Source: Brachionus rotundiformis
Lineage: Eukaryota > Rotifera > Eurotatoria > Ploima > Brachionidae
DNA length: 64,000 nt
Assembly (NCBI GenBank): GCA_016802295.1
Contig: JAESIW010000065.1
Location: 310,001 to 374,000, forward strand
Direction of reading: 5' to 3'
Below are positions 19,172 through 32,682 of the stretch, one piece after another. A program made the position numbers and the translations under genes. Positions within the stretch are counted from its first letter, which is position 1, and each line of letters starts with the position of its first letter. The notes under the pieces were generated by a model. That model had not been told where the DNA came from. It saw only the letters and a list, made by a program, of their open reading frames with translations, and ran no database searches.

Positions 19172-21738
19172 TGTTATTCAAATTTTGATTTTTTTGACTT
19201 TTTGCTGTCTTTAAATACTATGCCGAAAAATCTAAAGATTAAGAAATTACGTGGTATTATACTGATACCATTTTGTTTGAGATAAGGAACGTTTTTTTGG
19301 TAAAAAAAAAACAGAATGTGTAGGTAAAATAATTGAATCTTATCAATATTTAAAAACAAAATAAATACATTTTTTAAATAATAAAATCTGAAACTTAGTT
19401 TAGAACACGTCTTTTAAGCCACTTGAATATCAAGCAATGACAATTTTTTGATTAAAAAACAAAAAAGTAAAATTTGACTTTATAAATTAATAATAATTCT
19501 AAAATTCATCATCAATCATTGAGTTTGGTTCCTTCAGTTATCTTTGTTTAGTAATTAATTTTTAATCCGAATCGTGGGAAAACTTGACTAGAAAGTCATG
19601 CAAGGACAAAAAATGTGCTTGTCGTTCCTATCAAATTGTATGCATGGTGAATTTTTATTTTTTGGCAATCAAAGACTCGGTTCAGTGATATGAGACCCTC
19701 TAAAATTCAATTTAAAATTGAATTAAACAAAATTAAATGAAATTACGTTCAGCAAGTCTGTGATTTATTCTCTAATTCCAAGTGACATTGTTTTAAAAGC
19801 AATCGATCATATTAATTTTGAAAAGTTCTATGAGAAATAGTGTCTTGGGATGCGCTCTGATTAGAGAAAATTGGTCTCTTAAAAAGTACGAGTAATTACT
19901 TTAATAGCTTGTATTTTAAAAGGAATAAACAGAAATTTAAAACTATAATAATAAAATTTGAATTTAAGGTGCTAATTCGGAGAATATGTTCTAATACTTA
20001 ATCTCTTGAAATTGAATTTACCATAGAAGACTTAGTCAAAATCCCTTAAATCGATAAATTATCTAAAATTTGCTCGTATCCTTAAAAATGTTATCGATTA
20101 CTTTAATTAGAAGTAGAAAGGATACGAATAAATTTTGCAATAATAATCAAAAATTAAATCATGCTGGGTTTAATTTTACCAACATTAAAGGTTTATTTAT
20201 TTATAAAGACACCTTCTTCCGGACCAAGGCTAATGATTTGATTATAAAACAATTTTAAGGAAGATATAAAGTCCAAACAGCCTAAAAGCAGAACTCTTCA
20301 AACCAAAGAGTCTTAATTAAAATTTCGGATTTGTTGATTAAAATAATCGGATTAATATAATAATTTCTTTAAACTTATATTATGATTTAAATATTTTTTA
20401 TTTGAAACAGCAACTTTTCTAGTAGCTAATTATTTTAGAAAAATTGAAATCAATTAAACAAAAAATTTTCAAATTAAAAGCTCATTTTAGCAAAATTAAA
20501 GTTTTAAAATTAGAACTTTTGATCATTAAATAATTTATTAAAAAATTGATTTTCCCAAATACGTAAAATATATTTTATAATCCTTAATTTGTTTTAAATA
20601 GCTAAAGTGTGTTGTCGATTAAAAATTGAAGTCTTAAATAAAATCTAACAATTAATTTAGCCGATTAGCTTAGTTACAAAAACTTGGAAAAATTAGCATG
20701 AGTTTTTTTTTCCTTAATCAATTCTAAAGCATGTAAATATTTAAGATGATCAAGATGTCTCTCAATGTATAATTAAATCTTAAAATTAGAAAAAAAAGAT
20801 ATATAAGCATATTTTGACAAAATTCTTATTATTTATGTCTCACATTTTCCCAATTGAGAATCAGAGTTCCTAATATGGATCAAATAACCAGAATTTTTTC
20901 AGCTTGATCAGATCCTCATGTATCAAAAATTAGAAAATCTTTTAATTTACCTTGAACAAAAATTATAAATTGGGGTTTAAAAATGAAAAATTTATCTATA
21001 TAATCAAAATTATCAGAAAACTCAAATACGGGGTATAATTTCCATCAAAGTAAAAACAAGCTCTTATCGGTATAAACTTAAATAATGCCCGGAAAATTAG
21101 GGTCTTGTTTAAAGCTTGTTGATTTTGTTTTAATTTGTTCAAATTAATTAAACCAAAAAGAAGCTCTTTTGCATTTGCGACATTTTTAGATAATTCAAGA
21201 TAAAAAAATAATTACTGATTAATATTAAACATGATTTTTGAATCGATTTTTAAAAATTTTCATTCCGACTAGATTTATTCAATTTCGGATGAGGAAAAGA
21301 TATTTTAAAAATCATCGAGTTATCAAAGTGCATTAAAATATTCTTGATTTTAATTTCTGATATTCTGAGGGTTGATTGGAATAAATTCTAAATTTTTTTA
21401 TCAAATATTTATTAATTTTAAACTAAATTTTAAAAAGAATGTAATTAAAATAATTTTGAAAAAGATAATACTTTTAAATTCGAAATAAAATAAAAGAAAA
21501 AATTTGAATTAGTGTTTTAGAAAAAAATCACGAAACATCACGAACAAAAAAATGACCGAAAAATGAATATCTATTTACATACAAATAAAATAAAGTATGT
21601 CTTGATGCCAGAAAAAAATTAAAGCATAAAAAAAACATAAATCGAATTACTAATATTTTAAAATTTACATAAAAAAAATAATTTTTAATTGTTGCTTTTG
21701 TTTAAAGTTAATAAAAAGTGGCTATACACTTTGTCATT
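19172..21738. other. Gene-poor AT-rich region
   Basis: No supported exon. Short open frames (for example 20070-20258 plus) lack splice signals, family motifs or composition shift and are not called. Possibly degenerate repeats at about 19560-20300. Confidence 0.5.
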
Positions 21739-24700
21739 TCAAATTAAATTTGAATTGAAATTAAGCTTGTCATAGGTTGTCGGTGTTATGTTGCTGTTAA
21801 TAATGTGACTAGTTGATGCCGATGTTGTGTACGGCTTTCTAGTCAACGTACCCATAAGATTCGAGGTTGTGGCTGTTGAAGATAAATGATGCTGTGTGTC
21901 AGAACACCCATTGTGAACCAGAAGTTGAGCACATTCATTTGAATTGGCCATTCTTGCGTAAGATAGCGCAGATCGGCCTTGAGAGTCTAATGCTTCCACA
22001 TCTGCTCCATACTTAGAAAAAATTAAATATAGACTTAACCATAATACCATCTTTTTTATCTTTTTAATTACCCATATCAGCAGTTGTAAAATGGCTAAAT
22101 TAGACAAACTTGCGGCTAGATGCAAACTAGTGCGTTTATCTGTTGGACTAATGCATGTATTTACATCTTCGGGCTTACTGTGAGCAAGACATAGAATTAC
22201 GCCAAAAATCTCTTTACGGTTTACTGCTTCGATTAATTGCTTGATAAAATTTTATCATTAATTATTATTTAAAAATTATATAAACAAAATATTAAAACCA
22301 ATTTATTTTAATTAAGAACTATAAAAATTAAGATAAAATATCCTAATCTTAACATTAATTTTGAGTTAAAAATTAATTATAAAACACTTACTTTTCCAAC
22401 TGGAGTATCCGATCGAGCCAAAGGTGCTAAAAAGATTTTATTTTCGTATTTAGCTCTGATCCATTTTTCTTTATCTTCTCTCGGCGTATTCGAGCCGGGT
22501 TTTTGTTTAGGATACTTTGAACAATTTGCTTCATAAACGCTATTTATCATTTTATTTCCTATTGAAGTCATTAACTGAACAAGCTCATTTGACCAGTCGT
22601 CGAGCTCTAAAGATCGAACTCTGGATAAATGGGTACCCAGATTTCTATGTATTCCTGAACATTCAATACAAATCAATGATCCATGGTTTAAACTTGCCCA
22701 TACCGGATCTTAAAAACAAAATTATTCTATTTAAAATACTCTTTTAGTTAACGAAATTTCAATTACTTGGTGCATCACAGTCCGCACATGTCATGTTTCC
22801 TGGTACACTTTTCATGGTAAGAATAGTCAAATTGTCAGCTGTTAATGCTCCATTTTTTGATTTTAGTTTATTAGTTTCATTAAGCTGAAGGCTCGAAAGA
22901 ATCTGCTGTTCAATAGCTTGAACCCATTCCTCTCTTTCTTCATTGCTCGCTGCTTCGAAATGCCACTGTTTATTGTCCAAAGAAACAATTACAAATTCGT
23001 AACCTTCTTGTTCTATCAATTTAAATTATCTAATATAGAAATTTTTCAATGACTATCTTTAAAATATACCGTCTCCATTTGCCTGATCAGACTTATGGTT
23101 CGATTTTATGCGCCTATGTCTTTTTTTTGAGTTTATATCAATACGAGCTAGATAATTATTTGAATTATTTTCATTTGAATTTAAAACCCCATTTGCTAAA
23201 ATTGATCAAAATTAATTTTATTTTTAGTTATTAAAAAATTATCTATTAAATTAATAAATAAAAAATACAATTATCAAAAATACAAGATTCTATTAAGCTT
23301 GGGTGATACAGAATTTATCCTAGATTGTCAAATGAAATAAACTAATGCTTAAATATATGAATACAAAATAGGCTATGTACTTAATGAAATTTTGATAAAT
23401 AAGGTTGTTCATAAAAATCTTAATTTGCCTTAAAAATAAGGCTTAAATTGAAAAAAAAAATAATTATTATTTTTTTAATATAATTTTAATATAGGAAATA
23501 AACAAAATATAAAAAAGTCTAAAAAAAAACTTTTAATAAATTAATTTAAAATCAAAAATATTTTTAGTTATATTTTCAATTGGACAAAAAAATTTTAATT
23601 CTAAAAAAACTAAACTTTTAAATAAAGCTGCTTAGATTCCATTTCAGCTGAATGTAATTAAAGCTGTAATTATTCAAAATTTCAATGATTTTCACTTAAT
23701 CATTTTGTGAAAATTAAATAAGATTTGAACAAAATTTATAAAAGGTATGTTAGAATTTTTATATTTTAAAATTTCAATCAATATAAGTTTCAAAAGCTTT
23801 TTTAAATATGCCGGAAAATATTTTAAATAGAAGTAAGCATTAAAAATCATATTAATGTTAAATTAATAACCATTATATTGCTAATTTAAAATAATTATTT
23901 AAAACATTTAATACATTTAAAACGAAGCACAGCAATATCAAATAAATACTTACTCAAAGGGATTTTAAATTTAAATGAAAAAAAAAGAAATGGAATTAAA
24001 AATAAATTAAATAAAAACAAATAAGCAACTGACCAGGTTGATTGATCAAATTTCCATCATCGTTCAAATGATTTCTAGAATTCGAATCAAATTGATTGGG
24101 AGTATTCGAATTTAAATTTAGAGAATTAATTTCTTGATTTAGCTTTTGAGCATTTACTAAAGGATTCTCAATACCAAGAAGACTTTTTCCAATCCTCGGC
24201 TTGAAAGCTCCTGGTATTTTAATGGTCGTTTTTTGCAAATCAATCTCCTTTCCATGAACATCATCCATGTAATCGTTCATACTTGGATAATACCTTAGAC
24301 TACCATCATCGTTTAGTGTTACAAATTTTTTCTTCCAATCTTTATTTATAGTACTATTTGTTTTTTTATACAAAAATCCCTATTACAGAAGAAAAATCAT
24401 TATTTTCTATGAGCATTTAACTATTTTTTTAATTAACCTGTTTAATTGGTATGGACCTGCCAACTCCCATGTCATTAATTCTGTTCTGTTTATCTTCTTT
24501 TTTATTCGGCGTGAACAAATTAGACCTACGTCGATTGGTGTCCTTTCTTTTTTGGTTTGGTGTTGAGCAAGGAGTAATGCTGGCTTGGTTAGGCTGCTCG
24601 GAATCTTTGGCTCCATTTAACTTTCCATTTTGCATACTAAAAGGCTCTTTGAACACAGGCGTTTGAGCTGCCAATATATTTGACTGAGAGCTCATTATTG

Positions 24701-25790
24701 GATTTACCAAATTTGGATTTGCCATAAAATAATTAGGACCTGTTTGAGGAGATATGTTCATCTGATTGTTCGGAGAGTGATTGCTGCCTATTCCGGTCGA
24801 CGCCGAAGCTACTTGTTGATTTATCATAGAGGTCGATGCTGTCAAATTGTTTATATGACTTCCGGCCAAGAGTCGCACAGAGCTGTGACCATTCTGGGGT
24901 GTACTCGGCCGATTCAGAGTTGGGCTCGAGTTCGATATACTATGAATCATATTTGACCTGAAATGGACAACTCTTTGGCAAGCTTCATGAAAAACTCTTT
25001 CAACATGGAGACCATAATTGGAACAAGTCTCATAATAGGGACATTTTTTCAGCTCGTAAGCAAGATTACGAGCCCTTGAGTCATCTATAACTCGTGGATT
25101 ATTCTCTGATATGTAATCCTGCGTGCCGACCAAAATGAATGGTATGTCAATCAAATTTCTATAGTTTAGCATCTTAGTATAGTACTGATGTGCAGTCAGA
25201 AATGATTCCTCGCTTTCCAGACTGAACACAAATATAACCGCATCTACCCAATGGCTGAACTGCATTTCTGGTGGTCCACCTTCATCTCGAATCAGCAATA
25301 AATAGGACTGATTGTCAATTATGACTTCTTTTTTGAATCTGCCACCTTCGGGCGATTCTTCTTGGATATAAGTTCCTGTGAGAAATCGGTGAACCAAGGA
25401 GGATTTACCGCTATTTACAGAACCCAGCACACCAAGCTTAATGTCTGGCACACTTCTACTTAAAGTCCACTCTTGACTATTCACAAAAGAGTCCTCTATA
25501 TTTACAATATGTTCGCGAATCTGCTGCTGCAGATTAAAGTCTTGTATTGACTCGATCAGATCGTATACTGAGTATATGTTGGGATGGACAGACTCAAAAC
25601 GCTGAATTTCTTTTCGGATGAAAAGACCATTGGTAATTTGCTGCTGGAGTTGATTTGATTTTTGCATTATGTTTGTGTTTGGTTTTGTAAAGTGGCTAAA
25701 TAGACGGATCAATGAGGATGCTGATTTACTATTAAGTTTGGTTAACTTTTCATTCTTGTTCTTAGAATTTTTTTCTGTTGTTAAAAGCAT
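21739..25790 (-). CDS. AGAP: AGAP-type ArfGAP (GTPase-like domain, split PH, ArfGAP, ankyrin repeats)
   Basis: GTPase-activating protein for Arf in endosomal traffic. Exons (minus): 25790-24438, 24379-24034, 23012-22767, 22708-22392, 22239-22072, 22011-21739; all phases agree; 900 residues. Domains: Ras-like GLD at about 115-285 (P-loop GVLGSVNSGKSS, 120-131); a long Asn/Ser-rich linker; PH domain from about 446 (FLYKKTNSTINKDWKKKF), interrupted by an insert and completed in exon 3 (WHFEAASNEEREEWVQAIE); ArfGAP zinc finger CADC...CIEC with the arginine-finger region SGIHRNLGTHLSRVRSLELD; then ankyrin repeats (TSLHLAASLSNLAILQLL, YGADVEALDSQGRSALSYA). The intron between exons 2 and 3 is about 1 kb and may hide a small exon of the variable PH insert. 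It corresponds to the vertebrate AGAP1/2/3 group; which one cannot be decided. Confidence 0.9.
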
Positions 25791-27821
25791 TTAGAAATTC
25801 ATCTTTATTATCTTTTAAAAGAAACATAATTTTTGGAATTAAATAAGAGAAATAAATGAAGATAAGAAATTTGCATTGAATATGTAAAAAAGTTTAGAAT
25901 TATCTGATTTTAGTCCTTTTTGCAGTTCTCTTAATTTAAATCTAGTACATATGCTGAGAAAATTATTTCCATTCGTTTGGTTTAATCCAACTTTACTACT
26001 TGTCTCAAGTGTCAAAATATTTAATGATTTTAAATAATTTGTCCGCACATTTAGTTAATTAAAAAAAAATTATATTTATTTTTTTTAAATTTAAATAATA
26101 TTATAATGATATGGAAGCTTCCGCTTAAATTAAGGCTAATATGCACAAATAAGAACACACTTTTTTTCCAAAGCTTTGTATGGTACAAAGTATTTTAAAA
26201 ATCACAAAAATATTGTCTGCTTAATCAGCTAAAATTCTGAAAACAAATCCTTAGAAATAACTTTTATTATACACGAAATCGATTAATAATTTATCTGTGT
26301 ATAAACATTTGACGAAATTAAACTGAATATAAAATTGTGAGTTGATATAACTATCTTCGATTTAGAAGGGAGCTTTTCAACTATTGCTAAATTTTTATTT
26401 TTTTTATCAAAAATACCTGTTCTTTGAAAATAGATAAACAATAAAAATCAAATATTATTTTTTATTTTATTAGAAGACCTATTAATTTAAAACCATTTAT
26501 TAGATATCATATTTTTCAAGAAAAATTATTATAAATAATTTAGTCATAAAAATAACATTAAACTTGACTTATTTTTAATATAAATAGTTAAGAAATTAAG
26601 CTAATTTAATTTGAAAGTAAAAATATTTTAGACGATTTAATAAGCTTTTTTACTAGAAAAAAACGAGGATTTTTGACTTAACGAGTATATATGATTAAAA
26701 TTATGACAAACTTTTTTTATTTAACAGGTTTACTATTTAAGCAAAAAATTTAAAATTAAAATCAACTATGATTTGGTCTATCAAATTACCGTAGGCTTTC
26801 ATCTCTAAATGAAAGAAAAAATTAATTTTCAAGCTTATGAGAACAAGTTATGAATTTATTTATAGATCTTCAGCTATTTGCATTTTTGCATACTTAAGAG
26901 AAAATATAAGATAAAGAAAAAAGAATCTAAGCTTTCAAGCCCCAGATATTTCTTAAGAGTCTTTACCTAATAGAAAATGAAAAGACTTACTTGTTGGAAA
27001 TCATATATTCCAGTTTTAATTTAAACTCTTGCAAGACTAAATTAAAAGTCATTGAAAAATATATTCTATATTTGAAATTTATTAAACACGTCCTAATATA
27101 ATAATACTGATACAACATTAAATTTAATACAAATGTTCCAACATTAGATTCGGGTATTATTAGAACTTAGGAATTTTTTAAAATGTCAGACATTTCAAAA
27201 ATAATAAAAATAAATTTTGCTATTGAATTTGTCATTTGGAGTAAATATTGACTTAATAAAAAGATTGCTGCCGGTACATTTTCGCTCAAAAAATCATGAA
27301 AAAAGTCTGGTCTTCATTAAAAAAAATTTTACTGTCAAAATTCTATTTTATATTTTTTTGCCTTTTTCTATATAAAACCTTTTTTAATAAAAATTAGAGG
27401 GAAAATTTCCGTAATTCCCAAACTCTAAAATGGAGAAAATTAAAATTAAAGGCCAAGTATGGTAGATGTACAATTTCGATTTTTGATTAAACTAATCGAA
27501 CAAAAATATTGATTTTTTTCAGATGCTTATATCTCAAGTTAAAAAAAAAGATCGATAAGATCGATATTTAAATTATACTGCTTATATTGATCGATTAAAT
27601 TCTGAAATAAAATAAATACATGACTTAGCCAACTAAAAGAAGAAGAAGATGGTTATGCACTTAAAAATGACTTATAAAATGGGAATACTAAAAATTTTAA
27701 AATTTTGCATAAATTTAAAAAAAACTATTTTTGTAAAATTACTGAGCAAAAAATTTTTATCTAAATTGTTTTTGTATCATTAAATATTAAATTATCTTAA
27801 GAATTAATTTTTTTGGGCCTT
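25791..27821. other. Divergent intergenic region between AGAP (-) and WDR59 (+)
   Basis: About 2 kb of AT-rich DNA that must hold both promoters. An open minus frame at 25839-26048 has no ATG and no family motif. Nothing else is supported. Confidence 0.5.
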
Positions 27822-30800
27822 ATGAAGTTTACAATTAATACAGAGGATAAGTGTGATGCATACTCTCATGAGATTTTCAATGTAACACCATTAAAATTAA
27901 TCATCAAGTTTTGAATGTGTCTTTTCTTAAGGGTGATGCGTTTGCATTTGATCCCCGAAATCGATTTATCTTAATGGGAGGGAATGGTAGGACTGGTCTA
28001 GTAAACCTTGATCAACCAGACAAAATAATTTGCTCAATCGACATAAAATCGCCGTTCAAGTGGCATGTTACCAATTACGAATGGGATCCGTTCAATTCTA
28101 ATGAGAATGAACGATATTTACAAACGGTTTGGTACCCAGAAATTTAATTTTGTATAAAATTGTTTTTATTTAGATAACCTTTAAAAGAGAAACAAAATTA
28201 TTGAAATAGTAGATTTAAAATGTTTAGATAATGTACAGGTGCTTGAGGGCCACGCTAGAAATATTAAGTGACTAAATAATAAATATTAAATTTTTACATA
28301 AAAATTAATTTCCTTATTTGTCTTAGTCAAGCAAAGTGGGCTCCGATGAGAAGAAATATTATTGCATCAACATCATCTGATTCTTATATAATGCTTTGGG
28401 ATGCTGAAAAGTAAACAATTTCTTAAAATCTGCTAAAGACTCTCAGATTATTTATCAAATTAAATTTTCCATTAAACCGATAAAAAGATACTTTTGAGAT
28501 TTGGTAAAAAGTTTTAAATTTAGAGGACACCCTTGGTAATTAAATTTGGTTAATCATAAATCTTTTGATCCATCATAGACCCGACAAACAATATTGAAAA
28601 AGATTAGAACATAAAAAAAAACTGTTTAAATTCGCTTAAAATAAAGTAATCCTTAAACCAAATTTTTTAATTTTTATAACGTCAATTAAGTAATTAAAAG
28701 GTAAAATTCAAATATTCGTTATTCATTAAATTTTTATTTTCCTAGTTACATTCATCAGCTTTTTATTCTTTGTTGTAATTAAAAGAACATAAAAATTAAG
28801 CTTCTTTTTTATTTTTAAGTTTTATTTTTATAATTTGATAAAAAAAGATCATCAAAGCCTGAAATTAAAATTAAATCAATCGGTGAAGTTGATTGTTTGT
28901 CTTGGAGCAAATCTAAAGAAAATATCCTTGCTTCTACATTTGGCAATGACATCAAAATTTATGACATTCGAGTAAAATAAATTTTGAATATTTTCAAAAA
29001 TCTCTTAAATATAAAAATGAAAAAAATTTAAATTTAAAGATGACAAATAGAGCTTTACGATATTTAAAAAATGCTCATGGTAAAAAAATATACAGTCTTG
29101 ATTGGTGTAGTGCACCAGGTGAAGAAATTTTGCTTAGCTCTGGTAAAGACAAAAACATTAAATTATGGAACTTGAACATGCTCAATGAGAGATTGATGGA
29201 TAAATTAATTGAAGAATTTCCTTGTTGGAAAGCAAAATTTACAGTAAAGCAAAATTAAAACTTTAGAAAATAAATTAGTATAAATCTAATTTATTTTAAG
29301 CCATTAAGTCTTTGTTTTGGAGTTATTCCAACATGTCAATCGAATTTTCTTAGTGCAAACTTTATGCAAAACAACCTTGATAATCTTTTACAAAAAGAAG
29401 AAATGGTAAAAAATGAGACTTTCTTGATGACATGTCAAATTACGGCCCTCAACGAAGCCAGAATAAATAAAATAGTCAGTAACCAATTCGACATGATAGT
29501 AGACTTTGATTTTCACATTAACGATGATTTGATGGATGTAATTACATGGAGCAGAGATCAGAATTTGAGAATTTTTAGTGTAAACTTGCAGCAATTCTCT
29601 TTCAGAACCGAATCTGACCGGAATTACAAAATAAAAAATGAAGATGAGTTGGGACTTAACTCGTTAAACAAGCACCATTTAAGCGCTTTGCATCACACCA
29701 CAAATACCACCAATAGTTCACGCAAAAGCTCTTTTAGTGAAAATTTTAATGGAACATCACCAAGTAATTTTACCAACACTTATAATGTTGTAAGTCAATA
29801 CATCAACAATGATCGCGATACCTCATTTAATTTGGCTGAAACAGCCATTTTTAGCAGTGACTTTACCAGACCTAATTCACAAAATTTGATTAAATCTCAA
29901 TCTAGTTCAATTTTGCCTCATGAGTTCTTAAAAAAAAATCCCAAATGCTTCGGAGCTAAGTTTTCTGGTTTGCCAGAAAATTTTATATTATTTACAAATG
30001 AAGGTGTATCTTCCTCTACTAAATCAAAGTAAAATTTTATCAAAAATTAAGCTGAAGTAATTTTTTTCTAAAGAGAATCGGATCATGGATTATCATCTTC
30101 TGGGAAAAGAGTATTATATTTTTACTAATTTTTAAAAAAATATTTGATAATAAATTTTAAGAATCGAGTTCAAGGAAATAATTCATCAAAATCAAAAAGT
30201 ACCAAACTGCAAGCAAATTCAAAAAGTTTTCATAAGAGAACACAAAGCAAAGTGTTCATATTTGAGATAACTAACCTGTTGACAATTCGAAGAGAATTGG
30301 CTGAAAAATACGAAATAAAATCTGACAATTTTGAAAAGCTGTGCAACCAAAACATTCAGATAGCAGCCCAAATTGGAAGATACGATATAATAAAAATATG
30401 GGAACTGCTTAAATTTGTCACATATACAAGCAATTCTTCCGATGAGATAACAAATTTAGAATTTGGCATGCCATGGCCTTGCTCAACTTTTGGCAGAACA
30501 TTAATCAACAATATAATTGACAACTATGTTAGCATGAATGATGTACAAAGTGCAGCTATGATCATATCAAAATTAAAATTATATGACTTGAACATAGAAC
30601 AAATTCAACAACACAACCAGCCAAGGAATTCAATTGAGAGTCAAGAGAAATCTAAAAAATACAGTATTGGATCATCCTTAGAGGAAAATAATGACAGAGG
30701 AAGTTCAGTTTTTGAAAATTCAGAGATATCTGACAACGACGAACAACTTTGGATAAATAATAGTAATATTGGGTAAGTTTTTACTAGCTTTTTGTTCCAA

Positions 30801-31616
30801 CTTTAGCTAGGTAGTTGTATCAAAAAATTCATATTTTGCAATTTTTGGATTCATAAAAATTTTTCAACTTTTTAGATTAGTTTTTATTGTTTAATTAAAT
30901 TTAGTTATTTTTCAAATTAGTGCATTAGTTTATTAAAATATTTAAATAAAATCAAAGAATATTTTTTGGTAAATCTAGCCTAAAATTGTATTAATTACAT
31001 AAATTAACAAGCCAAAAACGAATCAATTTTGATTTTTGCTCAAAAAATAATTATTTAATTATTCTTTTAATATAATCGGTATTTTCTCAAGATATCACAA
31101 AGATTTTACCGCATGCTTTTAAATTTCGATTATTTTTAATAAAAAATTTAAATATGTTTGCTATTAATAAACGAAAAATTCTATTTAAGACTCCTAGATC
31201 CCAATAAAACAAAAGACTTTGATTTATTGATAAACACTTACTGTAATTTATTGCATAAATGGGGTTTATTTAATAAAAGAATTGAAATGTTGGAATTTTT
31301 AAACGAGAAGCCTCAAAGCATGGATAGTAAATTTGGTAAAAAAATACTGAAAAATATTTATTTTTTAAATTCTTATAAATTATCTAAAGAATGCTTTAAA
31401 CGGTGCGCCAAATGTTCAACTATATTCACTGGTTCAAAATGTGGTTCTTGTAATACTCACTTAAAATGTTCTCTATGTGAATTACCAGTTAATGGTTTGG
31501 TATTGTACTGTCCTGCATGTGGTTGTGGTGGTCATTACGATCACTTGATTTCATGGTTTGATCGACACGAAGATTGTCCATCAGCTTGTGGTTGCCGATG
31601 TATTGACTTTATTTAA
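27822..31616 (+). CDS. WDR59: WDR59, GATOR2 complex subunit
   Basis: GATOR2 relays amino-acid supply to TORC1 at the lysosome. Exons: 27822-27881, 27932-28126, 28188-28267, 28327-28410, 28848-28971, 29040-29243, 29301-30028, 30074-30110, 30162-30772, 31190-31616; all GT-AG, phases agree; 849 residues (vertebrate about 974). WD40 repeats fill the N-terminal part (IIASTSSDSYIMLWD, LASTFGNDIKIYD, ILLSSGKDKNIKLWN, DVITWSRDQNLRIF). A low-complexity Ser/Asn linker follows, then the helical ELAEKYEIKSDNFEKLC and MPWPCSTFGRTLINNIIDNY block, LLDPNKTKDFDLL, HKWGLFNKRIEMLEFL, and a C-terminal Cys/His zinc domain (CAKCSTIFTGSKCGSC, CSLCELPVNG, CPACGCGGHYDHLISWF, CPSACGCRC). The RWD domain that should separate the WD repeats from the C-terminal part is not visible. 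Confidence 0.9.
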
Positions 31617-31743
31617 AACTATTTATATTTTTTATACTATACTAAATTATTTAATTGACATAGAGTTTTGAAATTTAAAATCACGAGTGATTTCGTAGTT
31701 TTAAAAAAAATTATATATTTTTTTAAGAATTTTTAAATTTAGA

Positions 31744-32682
31744 ATGCTAAATGAAGTGTTAAGGCTTAAAGTACAATTATTAGTAGATCCATCGGATTAT
31801 CTGCTTCTTAATGATTCAAATTTTACCAATTTTTGGTACTGCTTGGATTTAAACAAACTTGAATTAGTCGAGCAATTAAAAAAAGATCTATGTTCGAAAA
31901 TATTCGCATCGACTTTGACAGATCATAGACCATTCTGTATTTTAATAGATAATTTTGAAGTTCCGTCTTTTGAATCTACTCGGATATTCCGTGATAATGA
32001 TTCAGTTCAAATTATCCTAAAATCAAGACTTCAATTAAGTAAGAAAAGAAAAATTTTCGAACCTATAAAAGAAAATAAAAAGCCGAATTTAGAAACCAAT
32101 TTTACCAAAGATATTGCCGAAAAAACAACTCAAGTATTGAAACCATTTGAGGTAGCTTTAATCGGTACATCTATGATCAAACATTTAGATCCAAATAAAA
32201 TTTTTGAGAATAAAAAATGCTTTTTCAAATCAATAAGTGGTGGCAGAATCTCTGATATTCTTGAATTTATTAAAAAAAAAGAGGGATTTTTTAATGATTG
32301 TAAGATTATTTGTCTCACTTGCGGAAGCAATGATTGTGACTCATATAATGACATACAAACAAGTATTCAGAGATGCATCGATTTAGCAAGTTATTTGAAA
32401 TTCAAGTATCCAAAATCTAACCTTGTATTTAATGAACTAATTCCAAGGCTTAAAACAAAATACATAGACATGGACTTGTTTGAAAAAAGACGACTTTGCT
32501 TTAATAACTTTTTAGATTCTGGTTTAAATTTATTAGCTCCATGTCAGGTGGTAAAGCATCCAGAGTTTGAAAACCAGTCAAACTTGGAAAACTTACTCTC
32601 AGACGGTGTACATATTAACCCTATTAAAGGACTTCCTATTTATATTGAAGATATAAAAAGACAAATCAATGCTTTGAATTAA
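31744..32682 (+). CDS. Coilin-like N-terminal domain fused to an SGNH hydrolase-like domain
   Basis: Single exon, 312 residues, 128 nt after WDR59 on the same strand; the ATG is preceded by TTTAG. Residues 5-92 resemble the ubiquitin-like N-terminal domain of coilin, the Cajal-body scaffold (LRLKVQLLVD, FWYCLDLNKLELVEQLKKDL, FCILIDNFEVPSFESTRIFRDNDSVQI). After a short basic linker (95-118), residues 137-300 have the blocks of SGNH esterases: GTSMIK (141-146, Ser143), SGGRISD (165-171), CGSND (193-197, Asn196), ELIPRLK, and DGVHIN (287-292, Asp287 and His290). This SGNH style, with an LIPR motif after block III, is the kind found in transposon ORF1 esterases. All catalytic residues are in place. 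I know of no such fusion. Function unknown; a nuclear role is inferred only from the coilin-like part. Confidence 0.75.
   Translation: MLNEVLRLKVQLLVDPSDYLLLNDSNFTNFWYCLDLNKLELVEQLKKDLCSKIFASTLTDHRPFCILIDNFEVPSFESTRIFRDNDSVQIILKSRLQLSKKRKIFEPIKENKKPNLETNFTKDIAEKTTQVLKPFEVALIGTSMIKHLDPNKIFENKKCFFKSISGGRISDILEFIKKKEGFFNDCKIICLTCGSNDCDSYNDIQTSIQRCIDLASYLKFKYPKSNLVFNELIPRLKTKYIDMDLFEKRRLCFNNFLDSGLNLLAPCQVVKHPEFENQSNLENLLSDGVHINPIKGLPIYIEDIKRQINALN

Noticed and set aside
20070..20258. 62-codon plus-strand ORF
   Set aside because: Composition like the surrounding AT-rich DNA, no splice signals or known motifs.
25839..26048. Minus-strand ORF upstream of AGAP
   Set aside because: No ATG, no acceptor joining it to AGAP in frame, no motif.
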